Positions 10,801-18,429 of a stretch of DNA of 64,000 nucleotides are shown here, in pieces. Position numbers and translations under genes: made by a program. The notes below the pieces were generated by a model that made no database searches, had not been told where the DNA came from, and saw nothing but the letters and a program-made list of their open reading frames with translations. This DNA comes from Macrosoma leucophasiata. Lineage: Eukaryota; Arthropoda; Insecta; Lepidoptera; Hedylidae. Positions within the stretch are counted from its first letter, which is position 1, and the number at the start of each line of letters is the position of its first letter. The stretch is from the NCBI GenBank assembly GCA_036365455.1, contig JAWQUS010000002.1, positions 8,556,001 through 8,620,000 of the forward strand, given 5' to 3'.

Positions 10801-11102
10801 AGAGGCATAACACCTTAGGCCTCAGGAGTGGTAACGCATCTGCATTTTGACTTGGTCTCTGTGTGGCTACAGGCTGCAGTCATCACTTAACATCAACGTG
10901 AACTGCATGCTTGTTGCCAATTCCATTACATAAAAAAAAGATAGTTTGAATACATACCCGTGATGTGATGGTATTGGCTGTCCATCCAAAGCCCACCTGA
11001 ATCTAGGCGGGGGTTCCCCAACCGCGGAGCACTTCAGAGCGACCTGCGCCCCAGGCTGAACCGCCTGCTCAATAAAGGTGTAAACGAGCTCCGGCCGAGA
11101 AT
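1747..11102 (-). CDS. Dscam2: Dscam-family cell adhesion gene, partial (Ig5-Ig9, ten exons)
   Basis: Ten exons on the minus strand (11102-10958, 7412-7237, 6086-5996, 5257-5107, 4407-4243, 3500-3365, 3296-3177, 3096-2941, 2112-1968, 1895-1747) join with matching intron phases into 478 open codons. They form five tandem Ig domains, each with the paired cysteines and core tryptophan and each split into two exons. The order and wording (PELVYTFIEQ, YGPPYIRA, GDMPVYFSW, VPPYWQIEP, NEPARFE) follow Ig5-Ig9 of Dscam proteins, which are homophilic neuronal adhesion receptors at the cell surface. The wording is closest, from memory, to the Dscam2/Dscam4 branch; the exact paralogue is not certain. Signal peptide, Ig1-Ig4, fibronectin repeats and the membrane segment are outside the recognised part. 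Introns are 68-3545 nt. Ig7 is encoded here by two constant exons, unlike the single variable exon of Dscam1. Confidence 0.93.
1968..2112 (-). CDS. Dscam2: Dscam-like exon: Ig9, first half
   Basis: 145 nt entering in phase 1 and leaving in phase 2. It encodes EPARFETPSVNVSAKLGD followed by TVRLACVARGDSPLSMSW, giving the first cysteine and the core tryptophan of Ig9. The NVS triplet is a possible N-glycosylation site. Acceptor TTTTTTGCAG and donor TATAG|GTAAGC are strong. The 72-nt intron to the second half is very short. Confidence 0.95.
2678..2888 (+). mobile_element. Non-autonomous Helitron, 211 bp
   Basis: Starts TCATACTAATATTATAAA after an A and ends CAGCTAG before a T, so both Helitron end rules and the A|T target hold. 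It has no coding capacity. It sits in the Ig8-Ig9 intron of the Dscam-like gene, ending about 50 nt beyond the donor at 2941. This is the style of the short lepidopteran elements often called Lep1-like. Confidence 0.75.
2941..3096 (-). CDS. Dscam2: Dscam-like exon: Ig8, second half
   Basis: 156 nt, phase 1 in and phase 1 out. It completes Glu from the previous exon and reads TTLGGVSDPVVLSNGSLRL, then SARAEHSGKYRCRADNGVAP with the closing cysteine. LSNGSL contains an N-glycosylation triplet. The acceptor is the second of two nearby AGs (GGCAGTACAG): only cleavage after TACAG keeps the frame, since the upstream AG leads to a stop. The donor is AATG|GTAAGT. Confidence 0.95.
3177..3296 (-). CDS. 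Dscam2: Dscam-like exon: Ig8, first half
   Basis: 120 nt, phase 1 in and out. It encodes PPYWQIEPSDISVLLNGSL then TVSCEARGHPTPAIYWTKFS. VPPYW is the conserved start of Ig8 in Dscam proteins (VPPRW in flies, from memory). The cysteine and tryptophan of the fold are both present. Acceptor TTCTTATAG, donor TCTG|GTAAGC. It is separated from its neighbours by introns of only 68 and 80 nt. Confidence 0.95.
3365..3500 (-). CDS. Dscam2: Dscam-like exon: Ig7, second half
   Basis: 136 nt, phase 0 in and phase 1 out, with no internal methionine start. It encodes VDERGAEFYSMLLFKSL, TAGHSGIYTCVVTNTAGKA and NTSAELAIK, the C-terminal half of an Ig domain with the closing cysteine and an NTS glycosylation triplet. 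Acceptor TAATTGCAG and donor AAAG|GTAAAC. A LINE fragment has inserted 28 nt upstream of this acceptor, leaving only 28 nt of original intron there. Confidence 0.95.
3529..3876 (+). mobile_element. RTE-like LINE, 5'-truncated 348-bp copy
   Basis: Carries the last 105 residues of the same reverse-transcriptase protein as the large copy at 21255-23810, from MKKGMLRWFGHIERMSNE through GCRGPGRPRLTYHDQIG to YPVRDLA, then ends in ATACATACATAC. Flanking direct repeats TTACCGCAAA (3519-3528 and 3877-3886) are a clear target-site duplication. It lies antisense to the Dscam-like gene in the Ig7 intron. The near-identity to the other copies suggests recent insertion. Confidence 0.92.
4243..4407 (-). CDS. 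Dscam2: Dscam-like exon: Ig7, first half
   Basis: 165 nt, exactly 55 codons in phase 0. It reads VQVTVVSPPVLSPIVFPPGL, RSGDRSQLTCTVTSGDMPVY and FSWLKDQMPISSVLQ. The run GDMPVYFSW is the strongest single pointer to the Dscam2/4 branch. Acceptor GATGCAG and donor TTCAG|GTAAGT. In Dscam1 the whole of Ig7 is one alternative exon; here the domain is split and I see only one copy of each half. Confidence 0.95.
5037..5074 (-). pseudogene. Relic copy of the Ig6 second-half exon start
   Basis: On the minus strand CTCGTTGAAATGGGAGGGAG repeats almost exactly the first bases of the functional exon at 5257 (CTCAGTGAAATGGGAGGGAG), and a GTCGAT follows where the exon has GTCGAC. It lies 31 nt past the donor of that exon and is preceded by AAG, a possible acceptor. 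Beyond about 40 nt the match fades and a stop appears. It looks like a decayed tandem exon duplication, though a small local duplication is equally possible. Confidence 0.55.
5107..5257 (-). CDS. Dscam2: Dscam-like exon: Ig6, second half
   Basis: 151 nt, phase 2 in and phase 0 out. The first base completes Asp with the previous exon, giving D-SVKWEGGAGVDPRYHQM, then DGQLTIANVDRNRDKGTWTC, then SVLTPGGELAKRE. The exon therefore includes both the core tryptophan and the closing cysteine of Ig6. The acceptor is TTTGGCACAG with a weak pyrimidine tract; the phase match to the exon at 5996-6086 supports it. Donor GAGAG|GTGAGT. Confidence 0.93.
5352..5872 (-). repeat. Family A SINE-like repeat, interrupted
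   Basis: Family A is an approximately 290-bp repeat. Read from its head it begins CTGGTGGTAGAGCTCC, passes CGCATTACCTAATATACTTG and CTCAGGAGTGGTAACGCATC, and ends TTCCATTACAT followed by a run of A. The A-tail, fixed length and scattered orientations suggest a SINE; GGTAGAGC near the head could be a pol III A box, but a tRNA origin is not proven. This copy is diverged and split by a family C element at 5476-5744. Confidence 0.75.
5476..5744 (+). repeat. Family C repeat, inserted in a family A copy
   Basis: About 267 bp. One end reads TTTTGGCGGAGTGTCCGCGG, the other TTATTACATATTCTCTG, and the middle contains CATCAATCAGTGACGTGTAT and GCCCATAAGAGGGGAGG. Further copies lie at 39060-39290 (reversed) and 41215-41440. 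This copy has an extra inverted segment (CCGCGGTGTATCTAAGG mirrored at 5516-5533). No coding capacity; class not recognised, possibly a small DNA transposon. Confidence 0.6.
5996..6086 (-). CDS. Dscam2: Dscam-like exon: Ig6, first half (short, no start codon)
   Basis: A 91-nt exon, phase 1 in and phase 2 out, coding for PPYIRAMNPVKAVAGAEVTI and WCPYYGFPI. With flanking bases it joins NVYG to GPPYIRA on one side and PI-D-SVKW on the other, matching the Dscam order exactly and supplying the first cysteine of Ig6. Acceptor GTGTTTAG, donor TAGA|GTAAGA. Without it Ig6 would lack its N-terminal half, so the phase fit is decisive. Confidence 0.94.
6329..6582 (-). repeat. Family A SINE-like repeat
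   Basis: Antisense copy with its T-tract at the left and CTACCACCAG at the right end; lacks about 30 bp around the CACTACCATTTAGCGGC segment. Located in the Ig5-Ig6 intron. Confidence 0.75.
7237..7412 (-). CDS. Dscam2: Dscam-like exon: Ig5, second half
   Basis: 176 nt, phase 2 in and phase 1 out. It encodes AIMTEGRESGPSGIGASSNY, ILSTLSLSSARVEHGGRYEC and RATNAHGSVAHAARLNVYG, the strand pair that closes Ig5. The acceptor is TTTAAACAG and the donor TACG|GTAAGA. Decayed tandem relatives of the first half of this exon lie 0.55-1.4 kb upstream in the same intron. Confidence 0.95.
7966..8043 (-). pseudogene. Decayed Ig5 exon copy 1
   Basis: Minus-strand sequence aligns with the acceptor side and first half of the exon at 7237-7412: ATAATGACGAAGGTCAGA, then CGCGCAGTTATCACATTCTG and TCGACTCTATTCCACTGA. 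A TAG interrupts the frame and the acceptor AG is gone (AAACGGGG in place of AAACAGGG). It is the most degraded of the three copies. Confidence 0.8.
8354..8442 (-). pseudogene. Decayed Ig5 exon copy 2
   Basis: Encodes IMKEGRESGPSGIGPRSNY and ILSTVSLSY without a stop, very close to the functional exon, but the acceptor AG is lost (AAACGGGACAATAATG) and homology ends abruptly after the SLS codons, so the cysteine-bearing half is missing. It is embedded in a unit of about 390 bp that is repeated with copy 3. Confidence 0.85.
8752..8842 (-). pseudogene. Decayed Ig5 exon copy 3
   Basis: Encodes IMKEGRVSGPSGIWPRSNY and ILSTVSLSY, open but with the same lost acceptor and the same truncation point as copy 2. 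Flanking intron sequence (for example ATGTCTGATAACGTTCCATT and AAGCGACCAATTAG) is shared with the other units, so exon piece and intron were amplified together after the truncation. Confidence 0.85.
9262..9440 (+). repeat. Dispersed repeat fragment with CTGTCTGTCCGTCC tract
   Basis: Begins TTAGAGTCCCGTATTTC and carries a CTGTCTGTCCGTCCG run, resembling the start of the longer family F repeat at 46120. Non-coding; the remainder of 8940-10020 is AT-rich intron in which I see nothing else. Confidence 0.4.
10022..10313 (-). repeat. Family A SINE-like repeat, near full length
   Basis: A good antisense copy from the T-tract at 10022 to CTACCACCAG at 10313. With the opposite-strand copy at 10703-10939 it forms an inverted pair within the Ig5 intron. 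Confidence 0.85.
10703..10939 (+). repeat. Family A SINE-like repeat next to a splice donor
   Basis: Lacks the first 40 bp or so but keeps the A-tail (TTACATAAAAAAAAG). Its tail stops 18 nt from the donor of the Ig5 first-half exon, so the 5' end of that intron on the minus strand is followed at once by a T-rich SINE tail. Confidence 0.85.
10958..11102 (-). CDS. Dscam2: Dscam-like exon: Ig5, first half
   Basis: 145 nt, phase 1 in and phase 2 out. It reads SRPELVYTFIEQAVQPGAQV, ALKCSAVGEPPPRFRWALDG and QPIPSHH, with the first cysteine and core tryptophan of Ig5. PELVYTFIEQ is highly characteristic of Dscam Ig5. Acceptor ATGTATAG, donor CACGG|GTATGT. It is the most upstream exon recognised; the Ig4 exon that should precede it was not found. 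Confidence 0.94.
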
Positions 11103-11443
11103 CTATACATATGAAATACGTTGAACAAAGAGATATTAAAAATGAAGCCAAAAAAAATATAAATGAAACAGTCTACCCACCGGCGGAGCGTTTTAGGCGT
11201 TTTCGTTTGAACGAAAAGGCGTCCGTTTTCTTCACTAATGAGCAGGCTGTTACTGTGAAAATATAAATTTAGGGTGAATAGAATTGTACACACGTTCGTT
11301 TTAGGTATACGTTTAATTCTAATAGGTGTTATTATATCGTTTTCGCTTTGGTAACATTTTGTTAGCTTTTGAACGTTGATATTTAGAAAACATAAAGTCT
11401 ACATTATTAGGCGAGTATAAGTACATTAAGTGGGTAATGCTTG

Positions 11444-11663
11444 AATATTTTAAATAGAATACGCTTACACTCACAGCCCACTGTAGGTATACACCACACC
11501 TGTGTCGTGGGTGCCGTTGTACACACACAACACATACACCAACACCCAGACCCGAAACAAATATCTGTAGGCTATACAAATATATGTCCCGGTGCGGGGA
11601 TCAAACCCGCGACCCTTCGAATCAAACGGTCATCTCACCCGCTGGACTAACCGGGTCGCCGGA
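11444..11663 (-). repeat. tRNA-derived SINE
   Basis: On the minus strand the head folds like a tRNA: CCCGGT pairs with ACCGGG, and the T arm is GCGGGTTTGATCCCCGC with a 7-nt loop. After it comes an unrelated body (GACATATATTTGTATAGCC onward) of about 140 bp. The GGTTTGATCCC segment corresponds to a pol III B box. This is the usual composition of a tRNA-derived SINE. Confidence 0.65.
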
Positions 11664-11669
11664 TATGCT

Positions 11670-12600
11670 CATAACGAGTCAATTACAAGAATTAAAGATA
11701 AATGGAAATAAAGAATTTGATATCGAGTAAAACCAATTTTTGTGACGTCTTGTTAAATATCTAATGCACTCCTTATAAAGCTGCCAAGGTCTATTTCTCG
11801 AACGCCAAAACTTTCTCCAATTTTTATTAAAATCACCAAATGTAGAGGTAACGATATCAATTGAATTAGCCACGTAATGAACCGTTAACATTTGGCAGTT
11901 TATATAATATCGTAAAGATGCCATTATACCCTTAATCATACTTATATGGTTTACATCGTAAAGTATTTATTAGAACGAAATATATATTAATGAAGTTACA
12001 GAATGTATGAAAGACTTTTGCCGAAACAAGGTGGATAGGATACATTTTACGACTGGAAAGGTGCGCAATAAAACTACACCGTCACCAGAGCGAACCTATA
12101 AAGGTTACATCATATGTAAAATTTAGGTCGCGCTAAAAAATTCATTCAGTTTTTTCGTTTTACTATCCGCATTCGTTCAGGATTTATAACCCCGTAAATC
12201 GTACAACCGCGCAAAAAATTTACAGCCACGCTGAATCCAGAACTGCCGAAATAAACGGAATTGCCAATAGCCCTGGCTTATCTGATCCCTAACAGTAAAT
12301 TTAAGACCGTAAAGATAAACTCTTTACTTAGTGGATTAATTCGATCGATAAATAGGTATTGTTATGTTGACAGAATTACGAATATCAAAATGTCTGCAAT
12401 GTCTTTGTTAGGCCAAGTGCAACGTAGTAAAAATGTACAAAATTATTTATGTAGTGATTGAAATTCGCATAGATTTGCACAGAACACCTTTTGAAGCTGG
12501 ATTTATAGGTTTCTGTTTTTTTAAACCTTTTATTTAAGTAGGCTTAAAATTAACATTTTAATTTGACTCTATTAAACGACTTTTTTTTGCTTTCGCAACG
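11670..12600. other. AT-rich sequence without recognised features
   Basis: Several short open frames exist on both strands but none has splice support, domain wording or base composition that sets it apart. Probably intron. Confidence 0.4.
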
Positions 12601-12604
12601 TGAC

Positions 12605-12855
12605 GGAACGCCCTCTAGCCGAAGCTACTCTACTACAGGAACACATGTGCAGTCAGTCAACCGAACAATGGCAGTCAAACCATTACAATAGGGTGGTAGT
12701 AAGTGCAGTACTACCGCTCCATTGTGATAGTTTGGGTTAAGCGTTCTACGATAAAATTACCGCCACTGCGATTGCCAATCCGCACGCCAAGCGTGGCATA
12801 TTCTACTTATGGGGGGGCTTTGTTGCAGCAGTGGACATCTTTCGTTATTATGATG
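12605..12855. repeat. LINE 3'-region fragments
   Basis: GCAGTCAGTCAACCGAACAA recurs at 18478 inside a LINE remnant, and TTGCAGCAGTGGACATCTTT plus a GATGATGATG-like end resembles the tail fragments at 33770 and 42430. These are typical lepidopteran LINE 3' ends; family not resolved. Confidence 0.45.
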
Positions 12856-13351
12856 ATGCTGATACAATTAACTTACTGATAATATTTCTCAAGAAAACTA
12901 GATATCTAACATTTTATAATTTGGATCATTGAATGTTGTTCCTTGAATATTAATTAACAAAATAAAATCAAAATAAGTAAATAATTACAACAAACAATAC
13001 CGGCACGATTCGTTGTTTGTATAAATGAATTTCAGCAAAAATTCTTTGGTGAAATGATACCCTACCCTTTTTTAGGGCAGCGTACCGAAACATGAGGTGG
13101 GTACAATGTATGTTTTGTTTAATGTCCACCAACAATTTTATCCTTGTGTGATTTTATTTACACAGCAAAAAAATAATTTAAAATCATCGTGTTTACAATT
13201 TTTATGAAGCTTTTCATTATTTGCATTGTGTTTAATTTTTGTCTTTGTAATTATCGTCACAGAAGTATTGTGCGCCGGAGATAAAATAATAATTATGCCT
13301 TTAGTAGCATCAGCTGCATGCTTCACAAACATATTTTACTTAAACATGTTT

Positions 13352-13644
13352 TACTGGTGGTAGAGCTCCAGTGACGGAGCTCGCGGGCGTAGGCACCACC
13401 GCATTACCTAATATACTTGCCGCTAAATGGTAGTGTTCAGCACTATCGTGTTCCGGTCAGGTGGTAATGTACGACCCTGTAATTTCCGGCACAGAGGCAT
13501 AACACCTAATGCCTCAGGAGTGGCAGCGCATCTGCATTTTGACCTCTGGTCATTGTGTGGGTGTCTATAGGCTGCAGTCTTCACTTAACATGAATGAGAA
13601 CTGCAAGCTTGTTTGCCACTTTTATTACATAAAAAAAAAAAAAA
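13352..13644 (+). repeat. Family A SINE-like repeat, full length
   Basis: Best sense-strand example: starts TTACTGGTGGTAGAGCTCCA and ends TTATTACAT plus a run of 14 A. Confidence 0.85.
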
Positions 13645-13689
13645 CTTAAAAACGACTTTAATTTACGTTATAAGTACCTGAAGGTACAT

Positions 13690-14045
13690 GTGAACAATGA
13701 ATGAACTAACCCATCAATCAAGACGACCATTTCAGGTTTATCCACCCACATCAGAGCAGTGTCCGGAACGACATGCGACACCGAGTTGCAACTCGATAAC
13801 GAAGCATACATTTTGTATGAACTTAACTTGTTCACACCCATCAGTGTCCGTGAGGTGCCGACAGTGCAGCTCGTGTCAGCGGTTTACTCGCAAAATAAAA
13901 ACGATATACCTATCCAAACAATTATCAAAATCGAAACATGGTACAATTTTCGTTTTTTTTACATTTCTAGATGTTTATCTAGCAACAACTTTCCGTAGAT
14001 TATTTGAGTTCATTTACGGATCCTTATTTATCTATCTTGATTGAC
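13690..14045. other. Open frames of unknown meaning
   Basis: The plus strand is open at 13697-14044 (115 codons) and also in a second frame at 13759-13998. The minus strand in the same place reads HVVPDTALMWVDKPEM. Higher GC than its surroundings at 13740-13880. I do not recognise a family and see no clear splice sites, so I make no gene call. Confidence 0.2.
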
Positions 14046-14227
14046 ATTATAGCCTACATCACCACCTGATAAAGAAGCATTCTATTAGTGAAATTATTAT
14101 TTTGATTAGTGTCGTGATTTTTGAATTAAGTGAGTTACAAGGTAAGACGAATAGCGTATTGGACTCAACGCTTCTAAGTCAATGCGCAATTCGTCGGGAT
14201 TTTAGGACTATATGCGAATTTGCTTGA

Positions 14228-14305
14228 ACTTACATGCCTTTACCTCTATCTACCCTTTCGGAGTAGGGGAAGGTAGAGGTAAAGGCATGTGGGTGGGAAG
14301 TTACG
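14228..14305. repeat. Family B repeat pair as a hairpin
   Basis: ATGCCTTTACCTCTATCTAC is mirrored by GTAGAGGTAAAGGCAT within 70 bp. The words match the GCCTACCCCTTCGG region of family B, so this is a head-to-head or folded copy. Confidence 0.5.
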
Positions 14306-14460
14306 AAATCCCTTAATTTTGAGATGCAAAGAGATGTTTAAACGAAATATACCTACAACATTAAAACTATAGGCGAAAATCTTAATAAATATATAAACAC
14401 ACCATTGCGTACAATTAGAAGCTAAGTTTTGCTTAGAAATACTTACTCTAAGCTAAGTTG

Positions 14461-14541
14461 CTAAAAAAAAATGAAGTAGGCACGTAAAATATACGTTTAA
14501 GTACGTATATTTTACGTACCTACTTCAGTTTTTTTTTTTAG
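14461..14541. repeat. Hairpin, about 36-bp arms
   Basis: CTAAAAAAAAATGAAGTAGG and CACGTAAAATATACGT are mirrored after a 6-nt loop, with a few mismatches. Probably a small foldback element. Confidence 0.6.
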
Positions 14542-15159
14542 CAAATATCGATATTACGGTAGCCATATCTAATCCAATGTTCAAATTATCTCATTTCGGC
14601 TCTAAAATCTGACTAACAATGCAGCATTAGTGTATCTATATGTATCTATAGTCTATTTTGTAGGTATATGAACAGATATTTTTGTATGAAATACAAATTG
14701 ACATGAGCCGAAAAAATAAGTACCTTTATTGAAAGTCGTGTGCTACAATACACAATAGAGCTCTAAATAAAGTTTCACTCGTATGGTTACAACAACTGTA
14801 CAATAGATTCTTCACAAACGAGCTTCGACGTATGAAAATCAAAAAAGACCCTTCTCCCTTTTACTCCCCATGACACCCGCCCCCACAAAGATGGATGCCA
14901 GCGCGGGAAATATCCGGTGAACTATTCCAATTTGGAAAGTTTCCTTTTGGTGAAGTAACCACTCTAGGTTATCCCGAAATTAACTCGAAAAATTGATTTC
15001 CTGTGCTTCATCTTAATTCACAGGTTCTATCTTAATCCGAAAACTATTTACGCTTCCACACCATCGATTCCTTAACTAATTTGTGTGAATGATAATTAGA
15101 GAATTTTTAACTGTCAGTTAGATCTTCGTTTTATTATCAATATCCCTGGCGGGTTGCTT

Positions 15160-15228
15160 CCTTCATGTTTGAATGCATACATTTACTTCGGTTTATCCCT
15201 CGGGGATTGCAGGCGTGAACTTACGTTG
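15160..15228 (+). repeat. Family B repeat fragment
   Basis: TTTGAATGCATACATTTAC and CTCGGGGATTGCAGGCGTGA match the 3' portion of the family B copies at 26826 and 37270. Confidence 0.5.
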
Positions 15229-15357
15229 CGTAATTCTTAATAATTCGGGTCTTGTAGACATTCTGGTCCAATTCCTATTCGTTCTTCCTTGTTCTCCCTT
15301 AGTATATATTATATAGCTAGGATGTATCTCCCTCTTAAAAAGGAACTTACTGCAGTT

Positions 15358-15430
15358 AATAGGCGCGTCCACACAGAGTGAGCAGCTGCCTCGCGAGGCA
15401 GGCAGCACGCTCTGTGTGGACGCACCTATT
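15358..15430. repeat. GC-rich palindrome, 73 bp
   Basis: AATAGGCGCGTCCACACAGA on the left is mirrored by TCTGTGTGGACGCACCTATT on the right, centred on CCTCGCGAGG. It stands out sharply from AT-rich surroundings and looks like a complete small foldback element. Confidence 0.7.
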
Positions 15431-15889
15431 GCAGAAACCGATACAAAATATAACAGCCAGCCCTGGCGTCCAAAAAACTACCATTAGAAATGGGATCCCT
15501 AAAACTAACCATACATTTTCTGATGGATCTCGATATGAAGAAAATATCTAATAAATAAACATTGGTAGTTACTACCTATACAAAGTTTGCATAAAAATTC
15601 GGCGAGCGATTGGCAATATCTGTAGGTCACCAGGATCGGCCCATGCGGCGTGTAGGCCACACTAACAAATCATACTTTCTGGGATTGGGTCCCTGCTATC
15701 TGTATTCATGTGTATCGATCGGCCAGACATCGCGTACGTTTGCCCTTCTCATATAAATTGTACATTGTATAAACATTTTGAGCTAGTCTCTTTGATTGTA
15801 CAGTAATATTTTACTTCGCCATGTCTTCGAGAAGTGGGAAATGGGTCATAAGTTTTCTCCCACAGTATTACAATTATTATCCTTTTCTC

Positions 15890-16010
15890 CTATTAAACTG
15901 TAAGAAGTCACTTGAGCTGTCTTTGGACGCGTTGGTGGCATTGGTTGTAGTTGTGGTGGTAGTTTTGGTGGCGTTGGTGTCATTGGTGGCATTGATGACG
16001 TAGGTGTTGA
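15890..16010 (+). repeat. GGTGGT-rich low-complexity tract
   Basis: Runs of TTGGTGGCATTGGT-type sequence give an artificial valine-rich frame. I treat it as simple sequence, not coding. Confidence 0.5.
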
Positions 16011-16020
16011 TAGTTATTAC

Positions 16021-16118
16021 GGGACACGATAGTGCTGAAGATTACCATTTGGCGGCCGATAGATTAGGTAATGCGGTGGTGCCTACGCACACGAGTCCCT
16101 ACACTGGAACTTTACCAG
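16021..16118 (-). repeat. Family A fragment
   Basis: Head part only (ACACGATAGTGCTGAAGATT to TTTACCAGTG), cut by the LINE tail that follows. Confidence 0.6.
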
Positions 16119-16265
16119 TGAATGAATGAATGAATGAATGAATACACTTTATTGTACACCAGAAAATTTACAACAGATATTATACAAAATAGCAATTAGT
16201 ACAAAAGGCGGCCTTATCGCAAAGCTGCGATTTATTCCAGGCAACCTTCGGGTCAGGAATAATAA
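16119..16265 (-). mobile_element. LINE 3' end with (AATG)n tail
   Basis: On the minus strand a 3'-untranslated segment (CGCAGCTTTGCGATAAGGCC and the CCTTTTGTACTAATTGC word) ends in repeated CATT units, that is (AATG)n on the plus strand. This is a frequent lepidopteran LINE terminus, known to me from other genomes; the clade is not determinable from this piece. Confidence 0.5.
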
Positions 16266-16549
16266 AAAAAAATGAAAATTTAAAGTCGGTAGGGTGTACT
16301 AATCACACAAATATTTATAAATATTAAAAACTTAACCAAAGTGGTAATGACCATTTGACAGAAGGTTAAAAAAGAAAAAAGTTGGGGTTCAGGGAATTTA
16401 AGAAAAAAGGGATAGCAAGTGAGGAGTTAGAGAGATAAGTAGTATTGTTTAACTTTATTTTTAAAGGAAAGAATTGATGTGTTGAAATGAATGTTGTTAT
16501 GTTATGTAATATGTATTTTAATTATTAATGTAAGTGCACGTGCACAATG

Positions 16550-16822
16550 TTTTTTTATGTAATTTTATTCGCAAACAAGTATGCAGTTCACATTGATGTT
16601 AAGTGATAACTGCAGCCTATAGACACTCACATAATGGCCAGAGGTCAAAATGCAGATGCGTTACCACTCCTGAGGCCTAAGGTATGCCGGAAATTACAGG
16701 GCATTACCACCTGACCGGAACACGATAGTATACACGATACACTATCATTTAGTGGCAAGTATATTAGGTAATGCGGTGGTTACTACGCCCGCGAGCTCCG
16801 TCACTGGAGCTCTACCACCAGT
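16550..16822 (-). repeat. Family A SINE-like repeat
   Basis: Antisense copy with a few small deletions, ending GAGCTCTACCACCAG. Confidence 0.8.
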
Positions 16823-16862
16823 ACAATCTAGAATCTCTTACCTCAATTGTACCGCTGGAAAA

Positions 16863-17350
16863 ATCTATACTTATAATAAATCTGTATAGGTGTAAATTCT
16901 GTACATAAAAAATATTGAAAAAATAAATACCAGGGGATGTTATTAGATCGATACCGAACACAAATATGTGATTAGATTTTTTTTTGTCTGTCTGTCTGTC
17001 TGTTTGTTCAAGCATCACAGAAAAACTACCGGTCCGATTACAATGAAACTTGGTATGATTATACTTTAACCTTTGGCGCACAACACTGGGTACTTTTTAT
17101 CCCGGAAAAATGTCTGTTTGTCTGTGTGTTTGTTTGGCAGAAACGGCTTATTCGATTTGCGGTTTCGGTCACTAATATATTGTGGTAAGTTTCACTTAAC
17201 ATTTAGTCTTTGTTTCATGTGAATCAATTTATGTCAATTTAAAGAATCGTATCAAATATTTTTAAGCTATTCTGTATCTTAGTTCTATCTTTTAAAGAGT
17301 TTCGTACCTAATACGTAAAAACGGACCCTACGGATAACTAATCCTCCGCT

Positions 17351-17381
<31 letters not shown>

Positions 17382-18195
17382 ACCAGGCTGTATCTCATAA
17401 ATAGTGATAGCTAGAAAGCTAACATTTTCACAAATTATGTATTTCTGTTACCGCTATAATGTAGAAGCTTAAAATGTTCACAGAATTTTTAGGTTTTATG
17501 TTGTATTGTAGCTTCCATAATAAATCTATATACATACAAATTAATAAAATTGGAGTGTCTGTTTGTAATATTAAAATAACCGTTTTTTACTAAACGCATA
17601 TGTATGTATACACGGTACATATACCAAAACAACATTTTTTACAATTTTTGTCTGTCTGTCTGTCTGTCTGTTTGGCGGGGCTAATCTTGGGAACGGCTTA
17701 ACCGATTTTGACGGGACTTTCACTGGCAGATAGCTGATGTGATAAGGAGTAACTAAGGCTACTTTTATCTCCATACATCCATACATACATACATACCTAC
17801 ATACAAATAGGTAGAATTGGAGTGTCTTCGACTTTGACGGGACTTTCACTGGCTAGGCTACTTTTATCTCCATACAACCATACATAGCTACATACAAATA
17901 AACAGAATTTGAGTGTCTCCGATTTTGACGGGACTTTCACTGGCAGATAGCTGATGTGATAAGAAGTAACTTGAGCTACTTTTATCTCCATACTACCATA
18001 TATACATACATAACTACATACAAATACATAGAATTTGAGTGTCTCCGATTTTGACGGGACTTCCACTGGCAGATAGATGATGTAATAAGGAGTAACTTAC
18101 GCTACTTTTATACTAGCTGCGCCCACGACTTCGTCCGGGTAGATACTGAACAATCATACTTTTTCTCACGTAGACGAAGTCGCGGGCACAGCTAG
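16863..18195 (+). mobile_element. Non-autonomous Helitron, 1333 bp (family D)
   Basis: Starts TCTATACTTATAATAAAT after an A and ends GTCGCGGGCACAGCTAG before a T, so both ends and the A|T target fit. The inside contains GTCTGTCTGTCTG tracts, repeated 90-bp blocks (GACGGGACTTTCACTGGCAG, four times at 17720-18070), and a subterminal inverted pair (CTAGCTGCGCCCACGACTTC versus GAAGTCGCGGGCACAGCTAG). No coding capacity. Reverse-strand relatives lie at 31027-32335 and 55513-56875. Confidence 0.8.
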
Positions 18196-18325
18196 TTTAT
18201 AAATATTAACTACGAACTTAGAAATTATGCAACAATTTGTGCCATCAATCAATTTCAACGAGAATTTTTCACTAACGCTTCTTAGAAAAATGTACAATAT
18301 AAACGTTTAAAGGGAGTAATCAATT

Positions 18326-18368
18326 TAAGTGTACCAAGAACGTTAGGTATGTTCTTGGTACACTTAGT
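18326..18368. repeat. Hairpin
   Basis: AAGTGTACCAAGAAC is mirrored by GTTCTTGGTACACTT over an 11-nt loop. Could be a tiny foldback element. Confidence 0.55.
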
Positions 18369-18429
18369 TTTAAAACTTTTTTTAATTTATTTTGAATTAA
18401 GTTGGTAGGTGAAGTCGTTGGGACGTGAC

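Noticed and set aside
11178..11249. Possible exon (72 nt, TTTTCACAG to CCG|GTGGGT) just upstream of the Ig5 exon, phase-compatible in one frame.
   Set aside because: The in-phase translation (TACSLVKKTDAFSFKRKR) is lysine-rich and does not fit the expected Ig4 ending; splice signals alone are too weak.
15821..16003. Frame rich in valine, leucine and alanine, resembling a membrane segment.
   Set aside because: It arises from GGTGGT-type simple sequence and has no splice or start context.
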